A stretch of 24,895 bases of DNA from Deltaproteobacteria bacterium (GCA_016218905.1 JACRCS010000246.1:1-24895); one strand, 5' to 3'. Shown: positions 7,841-15,502, counted from the stretch's first letter. Notes: generated by a model from the sequence alone, not told the origin. Made by a program: numbers and translations.

Positions 7841-8364
7841 GCCAGGAGATCCCTTCGGACGCGTGCCCAATCGAAGAACGGCCCCGGGTCGCGCTTCCGG
7901 CCGGGCGATACGTGCTCGTGGCCGACGATCCGTTCGGGAGTGATCCCCGGGTGTGCGGTCCGAAGCGCCCGCAAGAGCGACCGGAGCGTCCCGTACTGGG
8001 CGTCGGTGTAGGCGGTCTCCTCGTCGCCCTCGAGCTCGATGCCGACGGAGAAGCGGTTGACGTCGGGAACCCCTCCGAGCCGGCTCTCCCCCGCGTGCCA
8101 CGCCTTGTGCTCCGTGTCGACGAGTTGGAGTGCGGCTCCGGAGCGCTCCAAAAAGAAGTGGGCAGAGACGCGCAGGTCGGCGATCTGCCGGAAGTAGGGG
8201 TGCGCCTCCGGGTCCAGCCGGTTCTGGAAGAAGGCGACGACGTACGGCCCGCCGAACTCCCCCGGGGGCAGGCTGATGTGGTGGAGCACCACGGCGTCGA
8301 CGACCGCACCGTCACGCGAGGAGAAGTTCGGGCTGGGCAGGAACGGAAGGCCGGGCACGATCAC
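7837..8364 (-). CDS. ampD: 1,6-anhydro-N-acetylmuramyl-L-alanine amidase (AmpD type)
   Basis: This zinc amidase removes the peptide from anhydro-MurNAc-peptides during cell-wall recycling. It has 175 residues and no signal peptide, so it is cytoplasmic like AmpD. VVLHHISLPPGEFGGP (25-40) is the AmpD signature. H28, H149 and D159 fit the zinc ligands (GHEHVSPGRKRDPGP, with the ten-residue His-to-Asp spacing of AmpD). E110 in SVGIELEGDE and K157 match the catalytic glutamate and lysine. The GTG start at 8364 overlaps the upstream permease stop as GTGA. Its own stop overlaps the next start the same way, so the genes are translationally coupled. No ampE or ampR-like regulator is adjacent. Confidence 0.9.
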   Translation of the reverse strand: MIVPGLPFLPSPNFSSRDGAVVDAVVLHHISLPPGEFGGPYVVAFFQNRLDPEAHPYFRQIADLRVSAHFFLERSGAALQLVDTEHKAWHAGESRLGGVPDVNRFSVGIELEGDEETAYTDAQYGTLRSLLRALRTAHPGITPERIVGHEHVSPGRKRDPGPFFDWARVRRDLLA

Positions 8365-9197
8365 GTCCGCCCCCTCCCCGCGGGGTCGAGCCGGTCGCGC
8401 AGGAGGTCGCCCAGGAGGTTGATCCCGAGGACGCTGCCGGTGATCGCCATCCCGGGGAAGAGGGCCAGGTGCGGCGCGAAGAGGAGGTAGTCGACCCCCT
8501 GGCTGAGCATACTCCCCCAGGTGGGCACTTCCTGGGGTCCGAGCCCGAGGAAGGAGAGGCTCGACTCCGCGAGGATCGCGGAAGCCATCGAGAAGGTCGC
8601 CTGCACCGTGAGCGGCGCGGCCAGGTTGGGGAGCACGTGCCGGCACGCGATCCGCACGTGGTTCGCGCCGAGGACCCGCGCGGCGAGGACGAAGTCCCTC
8701 CCCTTGAGCGAGAGGACTTCTCCCCGGACGAGGCGGGCGAAGCTCACCCAACCGAGTACGCTGAGCGCCAGAATCACGTTCCGTACGCTCGGGCCGAGAA
8801 CGCCCGCGAGCGCCACCGCGAGCAGAATGCCCGGGAAGGCGAGCAGCACGTCCACGACCCGCATGATCGCCTCGTCCACCCACCCGCCGGCGTAGCCCGA
8901 GAGGAGACCCACGACCACTCCGACGGCAAGGCTCGCCAGCACCACCGAAAACCCGACGGCGAGGCTCGTGCGGCCGCCGTAGAGCACGCCGGCGAGGACG
9001 TCGCGGCCCAGGCGGTCCTGGCCCAGCGGATGGGAGAGGGTCGGCCCCTCCAGCGCACCGCGCAGGTCGAGGATCTCGGGGGGGTGCGGCGCGAGGAGCG
9101 GAGCCAAGAGCGCTCCGGCGCAGAGGAGCAGCAGGAAGCCGATCCCCAGGAGGAGAAAGACCCGGCCGCCCGGAAGCTTCGGAAGCGCGAAGGCCAC
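8361..9197 (-). CDS. Peptide ABC transporter permease, DppC/OppC type
   Basis: This is the second membrane subunit of an oligopeptide/dipeptide importer. It has 278 residues from a GTG at 9197 preceded by AGGGG. An N-terminal membrane segment (13-36) is followed by the DppC-type periplasmic stretch with LSHPLGQDRLGRDVLAGVLYG (55-75). About five further membrane segments follow. The EAA loop reads LAARVLGANHVRIACRHVLPN (about 171-191). ESSLSFLGLG (211-220) is also typical of the family. It follows the DppB-like gene after eight bases and overlaps ampD by four. Nickel or other peptide-like substrates cannot be excluded from the permease alone. No ATP-binding subunits (DppD/DppF) are encoded in the window. 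Confidence 0.9.
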   Translation of the reverse strand: MAFALPKLPGGRVFLLLGIGFLLLLCAGALLAPLLAPHPPEILDLRGALEGPTLSHPLGQDRLGRDVLAGVLYGGRTSLAVGFSVVLASLAVGVVVGLLSGYAGGWVDEAIMRVVDVLLAFPGILLAVALAGVLGPSVRNVILALSVLGWVSFARLVRGEVLSLKGRDFVLAARVLGANHVRIACRHVLPNLAAPLTVQATFSMASAILAESSLSFLGLGPQEVPTWGSMLSQGVDYLLFAPHLALFPGMAITGSVLGINLLGDLLRDRLDPAGRGRT

Positions 9198-9205
9198 GGG
9201 AGCCC

Positions 9206-10120
9206 CTACCCTTCCAGCCGGACGCGCGGATCGGCCCACCGGTAGAGCACGTCGGTGAGGAGGTTCGCCGCGAGGTACCCCGCGCTGATCACCAGCACGC
9301 AGCCCTGCACGAGGGGGTAGTCCCGGGCCTGGATGGCCTGGACGAGGAGGCTCCCGATCCCCGGCCACGCGAAGACCGTCTCGGTAATGACGGCTCCGGA
9401 GAGGAGGCCGCCGATCTGGAGGCCGAGGAGCGTCAGGACCGGAAGCGAGCCGTTCCGGAGCGCGTGGACCCAGAGGATCTTCGCCTCGCTGACGCCCCTC
9501 GCGCGCGCGGCCTGGAGGTACTCGGCCCGGAGGACCTCCACCAGGCTCGAGCGGAGCATCCGGGCGAGCACCGCTGCGAGCCCGGTCCCCAGGGTCAGCG
9601 AGGGGAGCACGAGGCTCCGCCAGCCCTCCCGTCCCGACACGGGCAGCCACCGGCAGTGCACCGAGAAGAGGAGGATCAGCAGCGGCCCGAGCCAGAAGCG
9701 CGGCATGGACGCCGCGACGAGGCTCCCGACGAGACTTCCCCGGTCCCAGAGGGTGTCCTTGCGCGCGGCGGCGAGCACCCCCACCGGGATCGAGACGGCA
9801 AGCGCCACCGCGAGCCCGCAGCCCGCCAGAGCCAGGGTCGCCGGGACGCGGGCACCGACCACGGTCGAGACCGGCTTCCGGAAGGCGAGGCTCCGGCCCA
9901 GGTCGCCGCGGCTGAGCCCCGCGAGATAGGCGCCGTACTGGGCGAGGAGGGGACGGTCCAGGCCGAGCTCGGCCCGGAGTGCCGCCTTGTCCGCGGCCCG
10001 CGCCGTCTCCCCGAGCATCACGTCCACGGGGTCGCCGGGGACGAGGTGGAGGAAGGCGAAGACGAGCGTCACCACACCGAGGAGCGTCGGCACGAGCGTC
10101 AGGAGGCGGCGCCGGATCAT
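9206..10120 (-). CDS. Peptide ABC transporter permease, DppB/OppB type
   Basis: This is the first membrane subunit of the importer. The 304 residues start MIRRRLLTLVPTLLGVVTLVF, the usual DppB opening, with the FLHLVPGDPVDVMLG motif at 23-37. GDLGRSLAFRKPV (72-84) and the EAA loop around EYLQAARARGVSEAKILWVHA (200-220) are characteristic. VITETVFAWPGIGSLLVQAI (244-263) is a family hallmark. The ATG at 10120 overlaps the stop of the binding-protein gene as ATGA. Together with its neighbours it forms a transport system whose ATPases must come from elsewhere in the genome. Confidence 0.92.
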   Translation of the reverse strand: MIRRRLLTLVPTLLGVVTLVFAFLHLVPGDPVDVMLGETARAADKAALRAELGLDRPLLAQYGAYLAGLSRGDLGRSLAFRKPVSTVVGARVPATLALAGCGLAVALAVSIPVGVLAAARKDTLWDRGSLVGSLVAASMPRFWLGPLLILLFSVHCRWLPVSGREGWRSLVLPSLTLGTGLAAVLARMLRSSLVEVLRAEYLQAARARGVSEAKILWVHALRNGSLPVLTLLGLQIGGLLSGAVITETVFAWPGIGSLLVQAIQARDYPLVQGCVLVISAGYLAANLLTDVLYRWADPRVRLEG

Positions 10121-11655
10121 CCGCCGCCTTCCCGCCGCACCTCGGCGAGGCTCGTGTACTCGCCGCCCGGGAGCGCCCGGAAGCCCTCGAAGCCCTTTCG
10201 GAGCACGACGACGTTGTCGAGCCACCAGAGGCTCGCATAGACGCAGTCCCGCGCCACGAGCTCCTGGATCGCGTAGAGAAGCTCCCTGCGGAGTGCGGGG
10301 TCGAGCTCCCGGCGGCTCCGCTCGATGAGGCGGTCGGCCTCGGCCGAGCGGTAGCGGCCCCGGTTCCCGCCGGCCGGCGGCACGGAGCTCGAATGGAAGA
10401 TGAAGTGCACGGCGTCGGGATCGCTCATCCCGATCCACCGCAGGCTGATGAGCTGGAAGTTGCCCGCCTTCACGTCCGAGAAGAAGGTCCCCCACTCGAA
10501 GCTTCGGATCTCCACCGCGATGCCCACCCGGCCGAGGTCCTCCGCGATCACCCGCGCCACCTCGTTCGCCGTCTTGTCCATGCTGGTCTTGTAGGAGAGG
10601 CGGAACCGCGGCCGCGGGCCGGGCCCGTCGGGGTCGGGGTACCCCGCCTCGTCGAGGAGCGCGGCGGCCCGGCCGGGATCGTAATCGTAGGCAGGCGTCC
10701 CGGGGTAGTGGGCCCAATGCTCGGGAGGGAAGAGCCCCGTGGCGGGCCTTCCAAGCCCTTCCAGCGCGAAGGCGATGAGCCGTCCCCGGTCGATGGCGTG
10801 GGCGACGGCCCGCCGCACCCGCACGTCCCGTAGGATCGGATCCTCGAGGTTGAACGCCAGGTACTGATACGAGGAGCCGGGAGCGGCGATCACGCGGACG
10901 TCGGGCCGGCGGCGCAAGAACTTGACCGCGTACGGCGGCACCGCGTTCTGGAGGAGGTGGAGCCCCCCGGTCTCCGCCTCCAGGAGCCGCGTCGTGCCGT
11001 TGGAGACGACCCGAAACCGGAGCCTCGGCAGCCGGGGAGGGCCGCCGAAGTGCTCCGCAAAGGCCGAGAGGATCACCTCTTCGCCGACCTTGAAGGACGA
11101 GAGCCGGTAGGGGCCCGTGCCGACGACGGCGTCTCCGAGGTCCGGCTTCGACGCCAGGGCCGCCGGGAGGACCCCGACCGTGAGCTGGGCCGGGAAGGAA
11201 GCGAACGGCTCCTTCAGCCGAAAGACGACGGTCCGCTCGTCGGGCGCCTCCACGGAGGAGATCATCGAGAGCGAGCTTCCCGCGGGACAGCCGTGGGCCG
11301 GGTCGACGACGTAGCGGTACGTCGCCACCACGTCACGGGCCGAGAGGAGCGAGCCGTCGTGGAACCGAACGCCGGGTCTGAGCCGGAAGACGTGGGTCGT
11401 GGGGTCCGGGCGCTCCCACCGCTCGGCGAGATCCGGCTCGTACTCCCCCGAGGGCCGCTGGGCCAGCAGCCCGTGAAAGAGGAGCGGCAGGATGCGCGAG
11501 CCGTGGGCGTCGGAGGCGTAGCGGGGATCGAGCGTCGAGGGCGAATCCTCGATGCCCACCCGGAATTCGTCCGTCCCTCGGTCTCGGTCTGGGGCCGAGG
11601 CGCAGGAGGGGAGGAGGAGGGCGAGCACGGCGGCGAGGGAGAGAGCCCGGAGCAT
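10117..11655 (-). CDS. Peptide-binding lipoprotein (ABC transporter solute-binding protein family 5)
   Basis: The 512-residue protein captures peptides or similar ligands and hands them to the DppB/DppC-like permeases. The lipobox LPSC (15-18) after a hydrophobic stretch predicts lipid attachment at C18, and Ala at +2 suggests the outer membrane or periplasmic face. The family features are in order: FRVGIEDSPSTLDPRYA (about 31-47), FHDGSLLSARDVVATYRYV, GTGPYRLSSF, YQYLAFNLEDPILRDVRVRRAVAHAID, and the ALLDEAGYPDPDGPGP stretch. It is the first gene of the leftward operon. The ligand is not evident from the sequence. The downstream amidases suggest cell-wall peptides, by inference. Confidence 0.9.
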   Translation of the reverse strand: MLRALSLAAVLALLLPSCASAPDRDRGTDEFRVGIEDSPSTLDPRYASDAHGSRILPLLFHGLLAQRPSGEYEPDLAERWERPDPTTHVFRLRPGVRFHDGSLLSARDVVATYRYVVDPAHGCPAGSSLSMISSVEAPDERTVVFRLKEPFASFPAQLTVGVLPAALASKPDLGDAVVGTGPYRLSSFKVGEEVILSAFAEHFGGPPRLPRLRFRVVSNGTTRLLEAETGGLHLLQNAVPPYAVKFLRRRPDVRVIAAPGSSYQYLAFNLEDPILRDVRVRRAVAHAIDRGRLIAFALEGLGRPATGLFPPEHWAHYPGTPAYDYDPGRAAALLDEAGYPDPDGPGPRPRFRLSYKTSMDKTANEVARVIAEDLGRVGIAVEIRSFEWGTFFSDVKAGNFQLISLRWIGMSDPDAVHFIFHSSSVPPAGGNRGRYRSAEADRLIERSRRELDPALRRELLYAIQELVARDCVYASLWWLDNVVVLRKGFEGFRALPGGEYTSLAEVRREGGG

Positions 11656-11744
11656 GGAGTGCTACTGTAGGGGAAAGGGTTCCGGTGGGTCAACCGGAAG
11701 GGCCAGCGGCTGACGCTCCGGAACGTGTCGGGCTCGGCCCTGCG

Positions 11745-11773
11745 TTGAAGCATGTACGGCTTTGCGGTACATT
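11745..11773 (+). promoter_or_regulatory. Promoter with overlapping palindromic operator for the toxin-antitoxin pair
   Basis: TTGAAG (11745-11750) and TACATT (11768-11773) are spaced 17 bases apart. Inverted half-sites ATGTAC (11752-11757) and GTACAT (11767-11772) fall between and on the -10 box. YefM-YoeB of E. coli represses its own promoter at palindromes with a TGTACA core, so these half-sites are a plausible autoregulatory operator. The antitoxin start lies 31 bases further on with a strong AGGAGG (11792-11797). Confidence 0.6.
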
Positions 11774-11803
11774 GTGAGGTGCGCACTCATCAGGAGGATT
11801 CCC

Positions 11804-12073
11804 ATGCGCCAGACGACGGCAAATCAGTTCCGAGCAAATCTGCGGCGTTGCGTGCAGCAAGTGATCGACGATCACGAGCCCCTGCGCGTCACCCGGAACA
11901 AAGGCGACTTCGTGGTGATCGGGGCCGAGGACTGGCAGCGGGAGCAGGAGACTGTGTACGTCCTGCAGAACCGATCGCTCATGGTGCAGATCGCCCGATC
12001 GCTTCGGACCCACGATCAGGCTGGAGGGCACGTCCTGACCGCAGAGGAGCAGGATGCGCTCGATCACGTTTGA
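11804..12073 (+). CDS. yefM: Type II antitoxin, YefM/Phd family
   Basis: This is a probable antitoxin that binds the toxin encoded next and represses the operon. It has 89 residues beginning MRQTTANQFRANL, with the Phd/YefM features HEPLRVTRNKGDFVVIGAEDW (about 26-46), then ETVYVLQNRSLM and an acidic C-terminal tail that would wrap the toxin. The ATG at 11804 has AGGAGG six bases upstream. A longer in-frame start at 11762 would run through the operator. The stop lies 20 bases inside the toxin gene. The local base composition is less GC-rich than its neighbours, consistent with recent acquisition. Confidence 0.85.
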   Translation: MRQTTANQFRANLRRCVQQVIDDHEPLRVTRNKGDFVVIGAEDWQREQETVYVLQNRSLMVQIARSLRTHDQAGGHVLTAEEQDALDHV

Positions 12074-12323
12074 GGGTGACACGTGGGACAGGTACGAAGA
12101 GCTAAGGGTCCGGGACAAGGCCCTCCACAAGGTCCTGTGCCGCATCTTGAAGGAGATGCAGCGGGGAGACCCTGCCGACGGCACCGGAAAACCCGAACGC
12201 CTGAAGCACGGGCTGACCGGCCTTTGGTCGCGCCGGCTCTCGCTCGGAGACCGGCTCATCTACAAGTTTGACGACGAGCACATCTACATCTTCGCGATCG
12301 GGGGACACTATGACGATCGTTGA
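12054..12323 (+). CDS. yoeB: YoeB/Txe-type mRNA interferase toxin
   Basis: This is a RelE-superfamily endoribonuclease that cleaves mRNA in the ribosomal A site. It has 89 residues. GKPERLKHGLTGLWSRRL (45-62) is the YoeB signature. E48, R67 and H85 sit where E. coli YoeB has E46, R65 and H83, each offset by two. IYIFAIGGHYDDR is the expected end. It overlaps the antitoxin by 20 bases, giving coupled translation, and has AGGAGCAGG just before the ATG. The toxin appears intact. Txe-type toxins are nearly identical in sequence features, so the symbol is by family. Confidence 0.88.
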   Translation: MRSITFEGDTWDRYEELRVRDKALHKVLCRILKEMQRGDPADGTGKPERLKHGLTGLWSRRLSLGDRLIYKFDDEHIYIFAIGGHYDDR

Positions 12324-12444
12324 TCGCCCGGCAGCGAGTGATCCACCGAGACCTCCGGACGACTCCCCCCACGAATCTCATTCATGAGCTCTCGGCGGAG
12401 TCGGACAGCCAAGGTCTCTCTCCAGTTCTCGAGTTCGTCAGGAC

Positions 12445-13185
12445 TCACGAGCTGTTCCCGATCATGAGATCCACCTTCTCGAGCAGTTCCTGCGGAGTGA
12501 ACGGCTTCGGCAGCCACGCGGTCTCGGCGTCCTGGGGGTCCGGTATCCCGTCCTCGTCGAAGCTTCCGGAGAGGTAGAGGACCGGTACCCCCGGACGGGC
12601 TCTGCGGAGCCGCTCCACCATCTCGGGGCCTCTCAGGCGCGGCATGACGACGTCGGAGAGGATGAGGTGGACGGGACCCTCGTGCCGGGTCACGAGCTCC
12701 AGGCCCTCCACGCCGTCCGCCGCGGCCAGGACCTCATACCCGGCGTTCGTCAGAACGTATTGGACGACTCGCCGGACGGTCTCCTCGTCGTCCGCCACAA
12801 GCACGGTGTACTTGGGACGCGAGCGTCGCTTCGGGTCGGGTCCTGAGGGCCGTCCGCCGCCGGACGCGCGGGCGGAGGCCTTCCCCCCTTCCGGGGCGGC
12901 TTTGCCGGACGGGCAGGTCGCGCTCTGCTCTACCTGGCGCGCCACGCTGACCAGGAGCTTCTGGCGCCGCTTCGGGTCCAGCAGTTCTGCGGCTTCGAGA
13001 CCCCGCAGGAGCTCGATGGCGCGCTCGATCCGGCGGATCGAGTCTCCCGGTTCCCAGTGTGCCAGGTCGTTGAGGTACTTCGTGACCGTGAAGCGACTCA
13101 CCCCCGCCACATCCGCGAGATCCTCCTGACGGATGCCCAGCCCCCGGAGGACGAGCTTCTTTTCCTTCAGATGCCTCTTGCTCAT
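12445..13185 (-). CDS. HTH-receiver regulator: N-terminal helix-turn-helix, C-terminal CheY-like domain
   Basis: The 246-residue protein has an XRE/LacI-like helix-turn-helix at about 17-40 (IRQEDLADVAGVSRFTVTKYLND). A disordered Gly/Ser/Arg-rich linker (about 90-125) follows, then a receiver domain. Receiver residues are D132/D133, phospho-acceptor D178 in SDVVMPRLRG, S207 in YLSGS and K227 in KPF. Most response regulators have the receiver first and the DNA-binding domain last, so the order here is reversed. No kinase gene is adjacent. The ATG at 13185 has AGGGGG nine bases upstream. Longer in-frame starts lack a ribosome-binding site. It faces the CI-like gene across a 171-base spacer with two palindromes, and one or both proteins may act there. 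No conserved function is assignable. Confidence 0.75.
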   Translation of the reverse strand: MSKRHLKEKKLVLRGLGIRQEDLADVAGVSRFTVTKYLNDLAHWEPGDSIRRIERAIELLRGLEAAELLDPKRRQKLLVSVARQVEQSATCPSGKAAPEGGKASARASGGGRPSGPDPKRRSRPKYTVLVADDEETVRRVVQYVLTNAGYEVLAAADGVEGLELVTRHEGPVHLILSDVVMPRLRGPEMVERLRRARPGVPVLYLSGSFDEDGIPDPQDAETAWLPKPFTPQELLEKVDLMIGNSS

Positions 13186-13233
13186 GGCAAAACACCCCCT
13201 TGAGCCATGGCACGTGTGTGCTATCTTGCCCGC

Positions 13234-13286
13234 GCCACATTCTGTGGCGGCACGCATCGGGGCGGGCCTAGGCAACAATCTGTTGC
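13234..13286. promoter_or_regulatory. Two matching 15-bp palindromes (operator candidates) in the divergent spacer
   Basis: Site 1 is GCCACATTCTGTGGC (13234-13248), extendable to 17 bp. Site 2 is GCAACAATCTGTTGC (13272-13286). They share the pattern GCMACA-WTC-TGTKGC, and their centres are 38 bp apart. A looser GCAC-N4-GTGC lies at 13210-13221. Tandem near-identical palindromes between divergent regulators are typical of repressor-controlled switches. I found no convincing -35/-10 pair for either gene. Confidence 0.65.
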
Positions 13287-13356
13287 TCGATGCTATGCCT
13301 CTCTTGGTTGCCGGTCAAGCTTTCGCTCGGCGGAGCCCGTTGTTCCGGAGGAGTGG

Positions 13357-13794
13357 ATGGGTGCGGGAGTGGACGTCGCGGGGGTCATCCGGCGGATGAA
13401 GGAGGCGACGGGCACGCAGACGGACGAGGAGCTCGGGACCTACCTCAAGAAGAGCCGCCAGACCGTAGGGAACTGGAGGGCGCGCGAGAGCGTCCCGTGG
13501 CCCGACATGTTCGAGGTCGCCCGCCGCACCGGCGCGTCGCTCGACTACCTGGCGCTGGGAGAAGGCCCGCCCCTGAGGGCCGCCGCCGCGGCGGAGGTGG
13601 AGCAGGCCTACGGCAGTCTCGACCCGGCACTCAAGGTGATCGTCGAGGAGCTTCGCAGGACACCCGACCTCGTCAAGGCCCTCCACGCACTTCGAGCCGG
13701 ACGGAAGGGGATGGAAGAGGCGCTCGGAAAATTGGCCGGCCTCGGAGACTACGATTTGGAGCTCGTCTTGAAGCTCCTGGAGCGGATGAAGTGA
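13357..13794 (+). CDS. Phage CI-repressor-like DNA-binding protein
   Basis: The 145-residue protein has an N-terminal helix-turn-helix of the bacteriophage CI-repressor kind: VAGVIRRMKEATGTQTDEE, then LKKSRQTVGNWRARESVPW, then the RRTGASLDYLALGEGPP closing motif (about 56-72). The C-terminal half (75-145) is helical and Leu/Glu/Lys-rich. It has neither the LexA-like peptidase domain of lambda-type CI nor an ImmA-type partner next door. The ATG at 13357 has GGAGGAG just upstream. An in-frame GTG at 13372 is an alternative. It is divergent from the HTH-receiver gene and is followed by a terminator. It may be a domesticated phage regulator, but no other phage gene is present. Confidence 0.75.
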   Translation: MGAGVDVAGVIRRMKEATGTQTDEELGTYLKKSRQTVGNWRARESVPWPDMFEVARRTGASLDYLALGEGPPLRAAAAAEVEQAYGSLDPALKVIVEELRRTPDLVKALHALRAGRKGMEEALGKLAGLGDYDLELVLKLLERMK

Positions 13795-13853
13795 CCTCGC
13801 CGGGCCGGTCCTTCAGGTGGGCGCCTTCCGCCGCGGCCGGCCCTCGTAGGAAC

Positions 13854-13893
13854 GCGGAGGGGAGGGACCGAGCCCTCCCCCTCCGCTGCTTTT
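13854..13893 (+). terminator. Terminator after the CI-like gene
   Basis: The arm GCGGAGGGGAGGG (13854-13866) pairs, with one bulge, with 13873-13886, and TGCTTTT follows (13887-13893). It sits 60 bases after the CI-like gene stop and directly before the 3' end of the convergent oxidase gene. Confidence 0.65.
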
Positions 13894-13900
13894 GCCCCCG

Positions 13901-15502
13901 TCAGCGGTTCACGCAGGTGCTGGTCTTGCGGTTCCAGGTGCACGCTGTGTTCGCGGTGCACGAGGTCTTGTCGAGGTACATGGAGCAGTCCGTCGGCGGT
14001 GGGGGCGGGGTGCCCGCGCACTGGTAGAGCTCCTGGAACCCGGCGGCGGGGAAGGAGGGGGGACCCATGCCGCCGATCACGTCGATCCAGCCTACGGCTC
14101 CCTGGTCCTCGTGGTCCAGGATGTGGCAGTGCATGACCGTCGGGCCGTCGTAGACGCTGGAGGTCGCCGGGTTCAGGTCGAACCGCATGTAGCAGGGATG
14201 ATTGCCCAACGTGTCGTAGTACTCCCCATCCTCGAACGCGCCGCACGGGCCCTTCATCTGGAAGTGATAGGCGTGGAGGTGGAAGGGGTGGGCGCCGGCG
14301 CCCTTCATGAGCCAGTCCTGCACGTGACCCACCGGGATGGTGAAGGTGGGGACGTTCATGTCGAACTTCGAGCCGTTGATCGTGCGGGCACCCATATTCA
14401 CGGTACGAGACTCGACGTCCGTCACGCCCCGGAGATCCCGAAGGTAGGCCGGCCGCTTTGCGGACCAGGTGGTCCCGGTGGCGCCGTTGGAGTAGGGGCC
14501 CACCGAAGAGTTCGCGGGCAGCGTCGAGTCCGCGAAGACCTTCGCGACGACTGTTCCATTCACGGCGATGTTCGAGTCGGCGCTGCACCGGACCGCCAGA
14601 TCCGCCCGGGAGGCGCCGGTCAGGTCGAGGGAGTTCGTCGCCAGCGGCTTGGGCGCGACGGTCCGCCAGACCCCGTCCCGGGCCAGGAGGGCCACCTCGC
14701 AACCGGTCCCGACCGACAGGGTCTTCACCATGGCGTCGCTGTCCGCCAGGAGCAGGCGCCAGTACTGCCACTCGTTAGCTGGCGCACACAGGTTCCCCTG
14801 GACCTTCCCGTTCACTGCCCAGGTGGAAGCGAGTGTCCCGGAGATCAGGGTGTCGCCCCCGGTGCCCGCGACGCTCGGGTCCAAGAACCCGACTACGAGC
14901 TGTCGTTCCGCCATGCCCGCCACTCCCGAGGGGATGCCGTCGCTCGAATCGTCCACCAGGAGAAGCCCGTAGGCGCCGCCCGATACCTGCAGGAAGACGG
15001 AGCCGTGGTGGTGGGGGTGGTACCAGAGGGTGCCTCCCATGTGGTCGGCCGGCACCTGATAAGCGTAGTCGCCGCAGTAGCCGCCGTTGATGAGCCGCAT
15101 GACATCGTCGGCGGGTGACATGGGCGAGACGTGCAGGCCGTGGGTGTGAAGGTTGGTGATGTTCGGGTCCTTGAAGTCGTTCTCCACCGTGCTGGGCGGT
15201 GCGTAGGGTAGCGTGTTCTTGAAGGTCAGGACGTAGGTCTGTCCCGGCGCCATCCGGATCGTCGGTCCGGGAATGCTGTAGGTTCCACCGGCCTGACGAT
15301 AGGCCCGGGTGGTCAAGGTGCCGGCGCCGATGTTCAGGGTCGCCTCGCCGATCTCCAGGGTCCCGCTCCAGTAGCCGTTCTGAGCGGTCCACTGGAAGTT
15401 CGCCGGATCCTGAATCACGTTCGAGGTGGGGCACACGCTCGCCTGGGCGACGCTCGCCAGCGCGAGAACCGAGATCGTCGTCAAACACACCAGCGTTCTC
15501 AT
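13901..15502 (-). CDS. Secreted multicopper oxidase with a C-terminal cysteine-rich tail
   Basis: The 533-residue exported protein is of the laccase/CotA/bilirubin-oxidase fold. It would oxidise phenols, metals or organic substrates while reducing O2 to water. The signal peptide is residues 1-22. The copper motifs are HTHGLH (H119, H121), WYHPHHHG (H162, H164), HPFHLH (H405, H408, H410) and HCHILDHE (H458, C459, H460, H464). The residue five after H464, where CotA-type enzymes have the axial Met and laccases Leu or Phe, is A469 (EDQGA). After a GTPPPPPT linker (497-504) comes a small domain with C506, C515, C521 and C530 and the motif CTWN. The ATG at 15502 has AGGAGG upstream; earlier in-frame codons lack both. 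It lies alone, converging with the CI-like gene. The substrate is unknown. Confidence 0.88.
   Translation of the reverse strand: MRTLVCLTTISVLALASVAQASVCPTSNVIQDPANFQWTAQNGYWSGTLEIGEATLNIGAGTLTTRAYRQAGGTYSIPGPTIRMAPGQTYVLTFKNTLPYAPPSTVENDFKDPNITNLHTHGLHVSPMSPADDVMRLINGGYCGDYAYQVPADHMGGTLWYHPHHHGSVFLQVSGGAYGLLLVDDSSDGIPSGVAGMAERQLVVGFLDPSVAGTGGDTLISGTLASTWAVNGKVQGNLCAPANEWQYWRLLLADSDAMVKTLSVGTGCEVALLARDGVWRTVAPKPLATNSLDLTGASRADLAVRCSADSNIAVNGTVVAKVFADSTLPANSSVGPYSNGATGTTWSAKRPAYLRDLRGVTDVESRTVNMGARTINGSKFDMNVPTFTIPVGHVQDWLMKGAGAHPFHLHAYHFQMKGPCGAFEDGEYYDTLGNHPCYMRFDLNPATSSVYDGPTVMHCHILDHEDQGAVGWIDVIGGMGPPSFPAAGFQELYQCAGTPPPPPTDCSMYLDKTSCTANTACTWNRKTSTCVNR

Noticed and set aside
8361..10238. 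Apparent 625-residue permease with a long N-terminal extension
   Set aside because: The extension is an out-of-frame reading of the upstream permease gene. The DppC-like protein begins at 9197.
12324..12444. Extra small gene or terminator between the toxin and the HTH-receiver gene
   Set aside because: No frame with a start and ribosome-binding site and no convincing stem with a T-run were seen.
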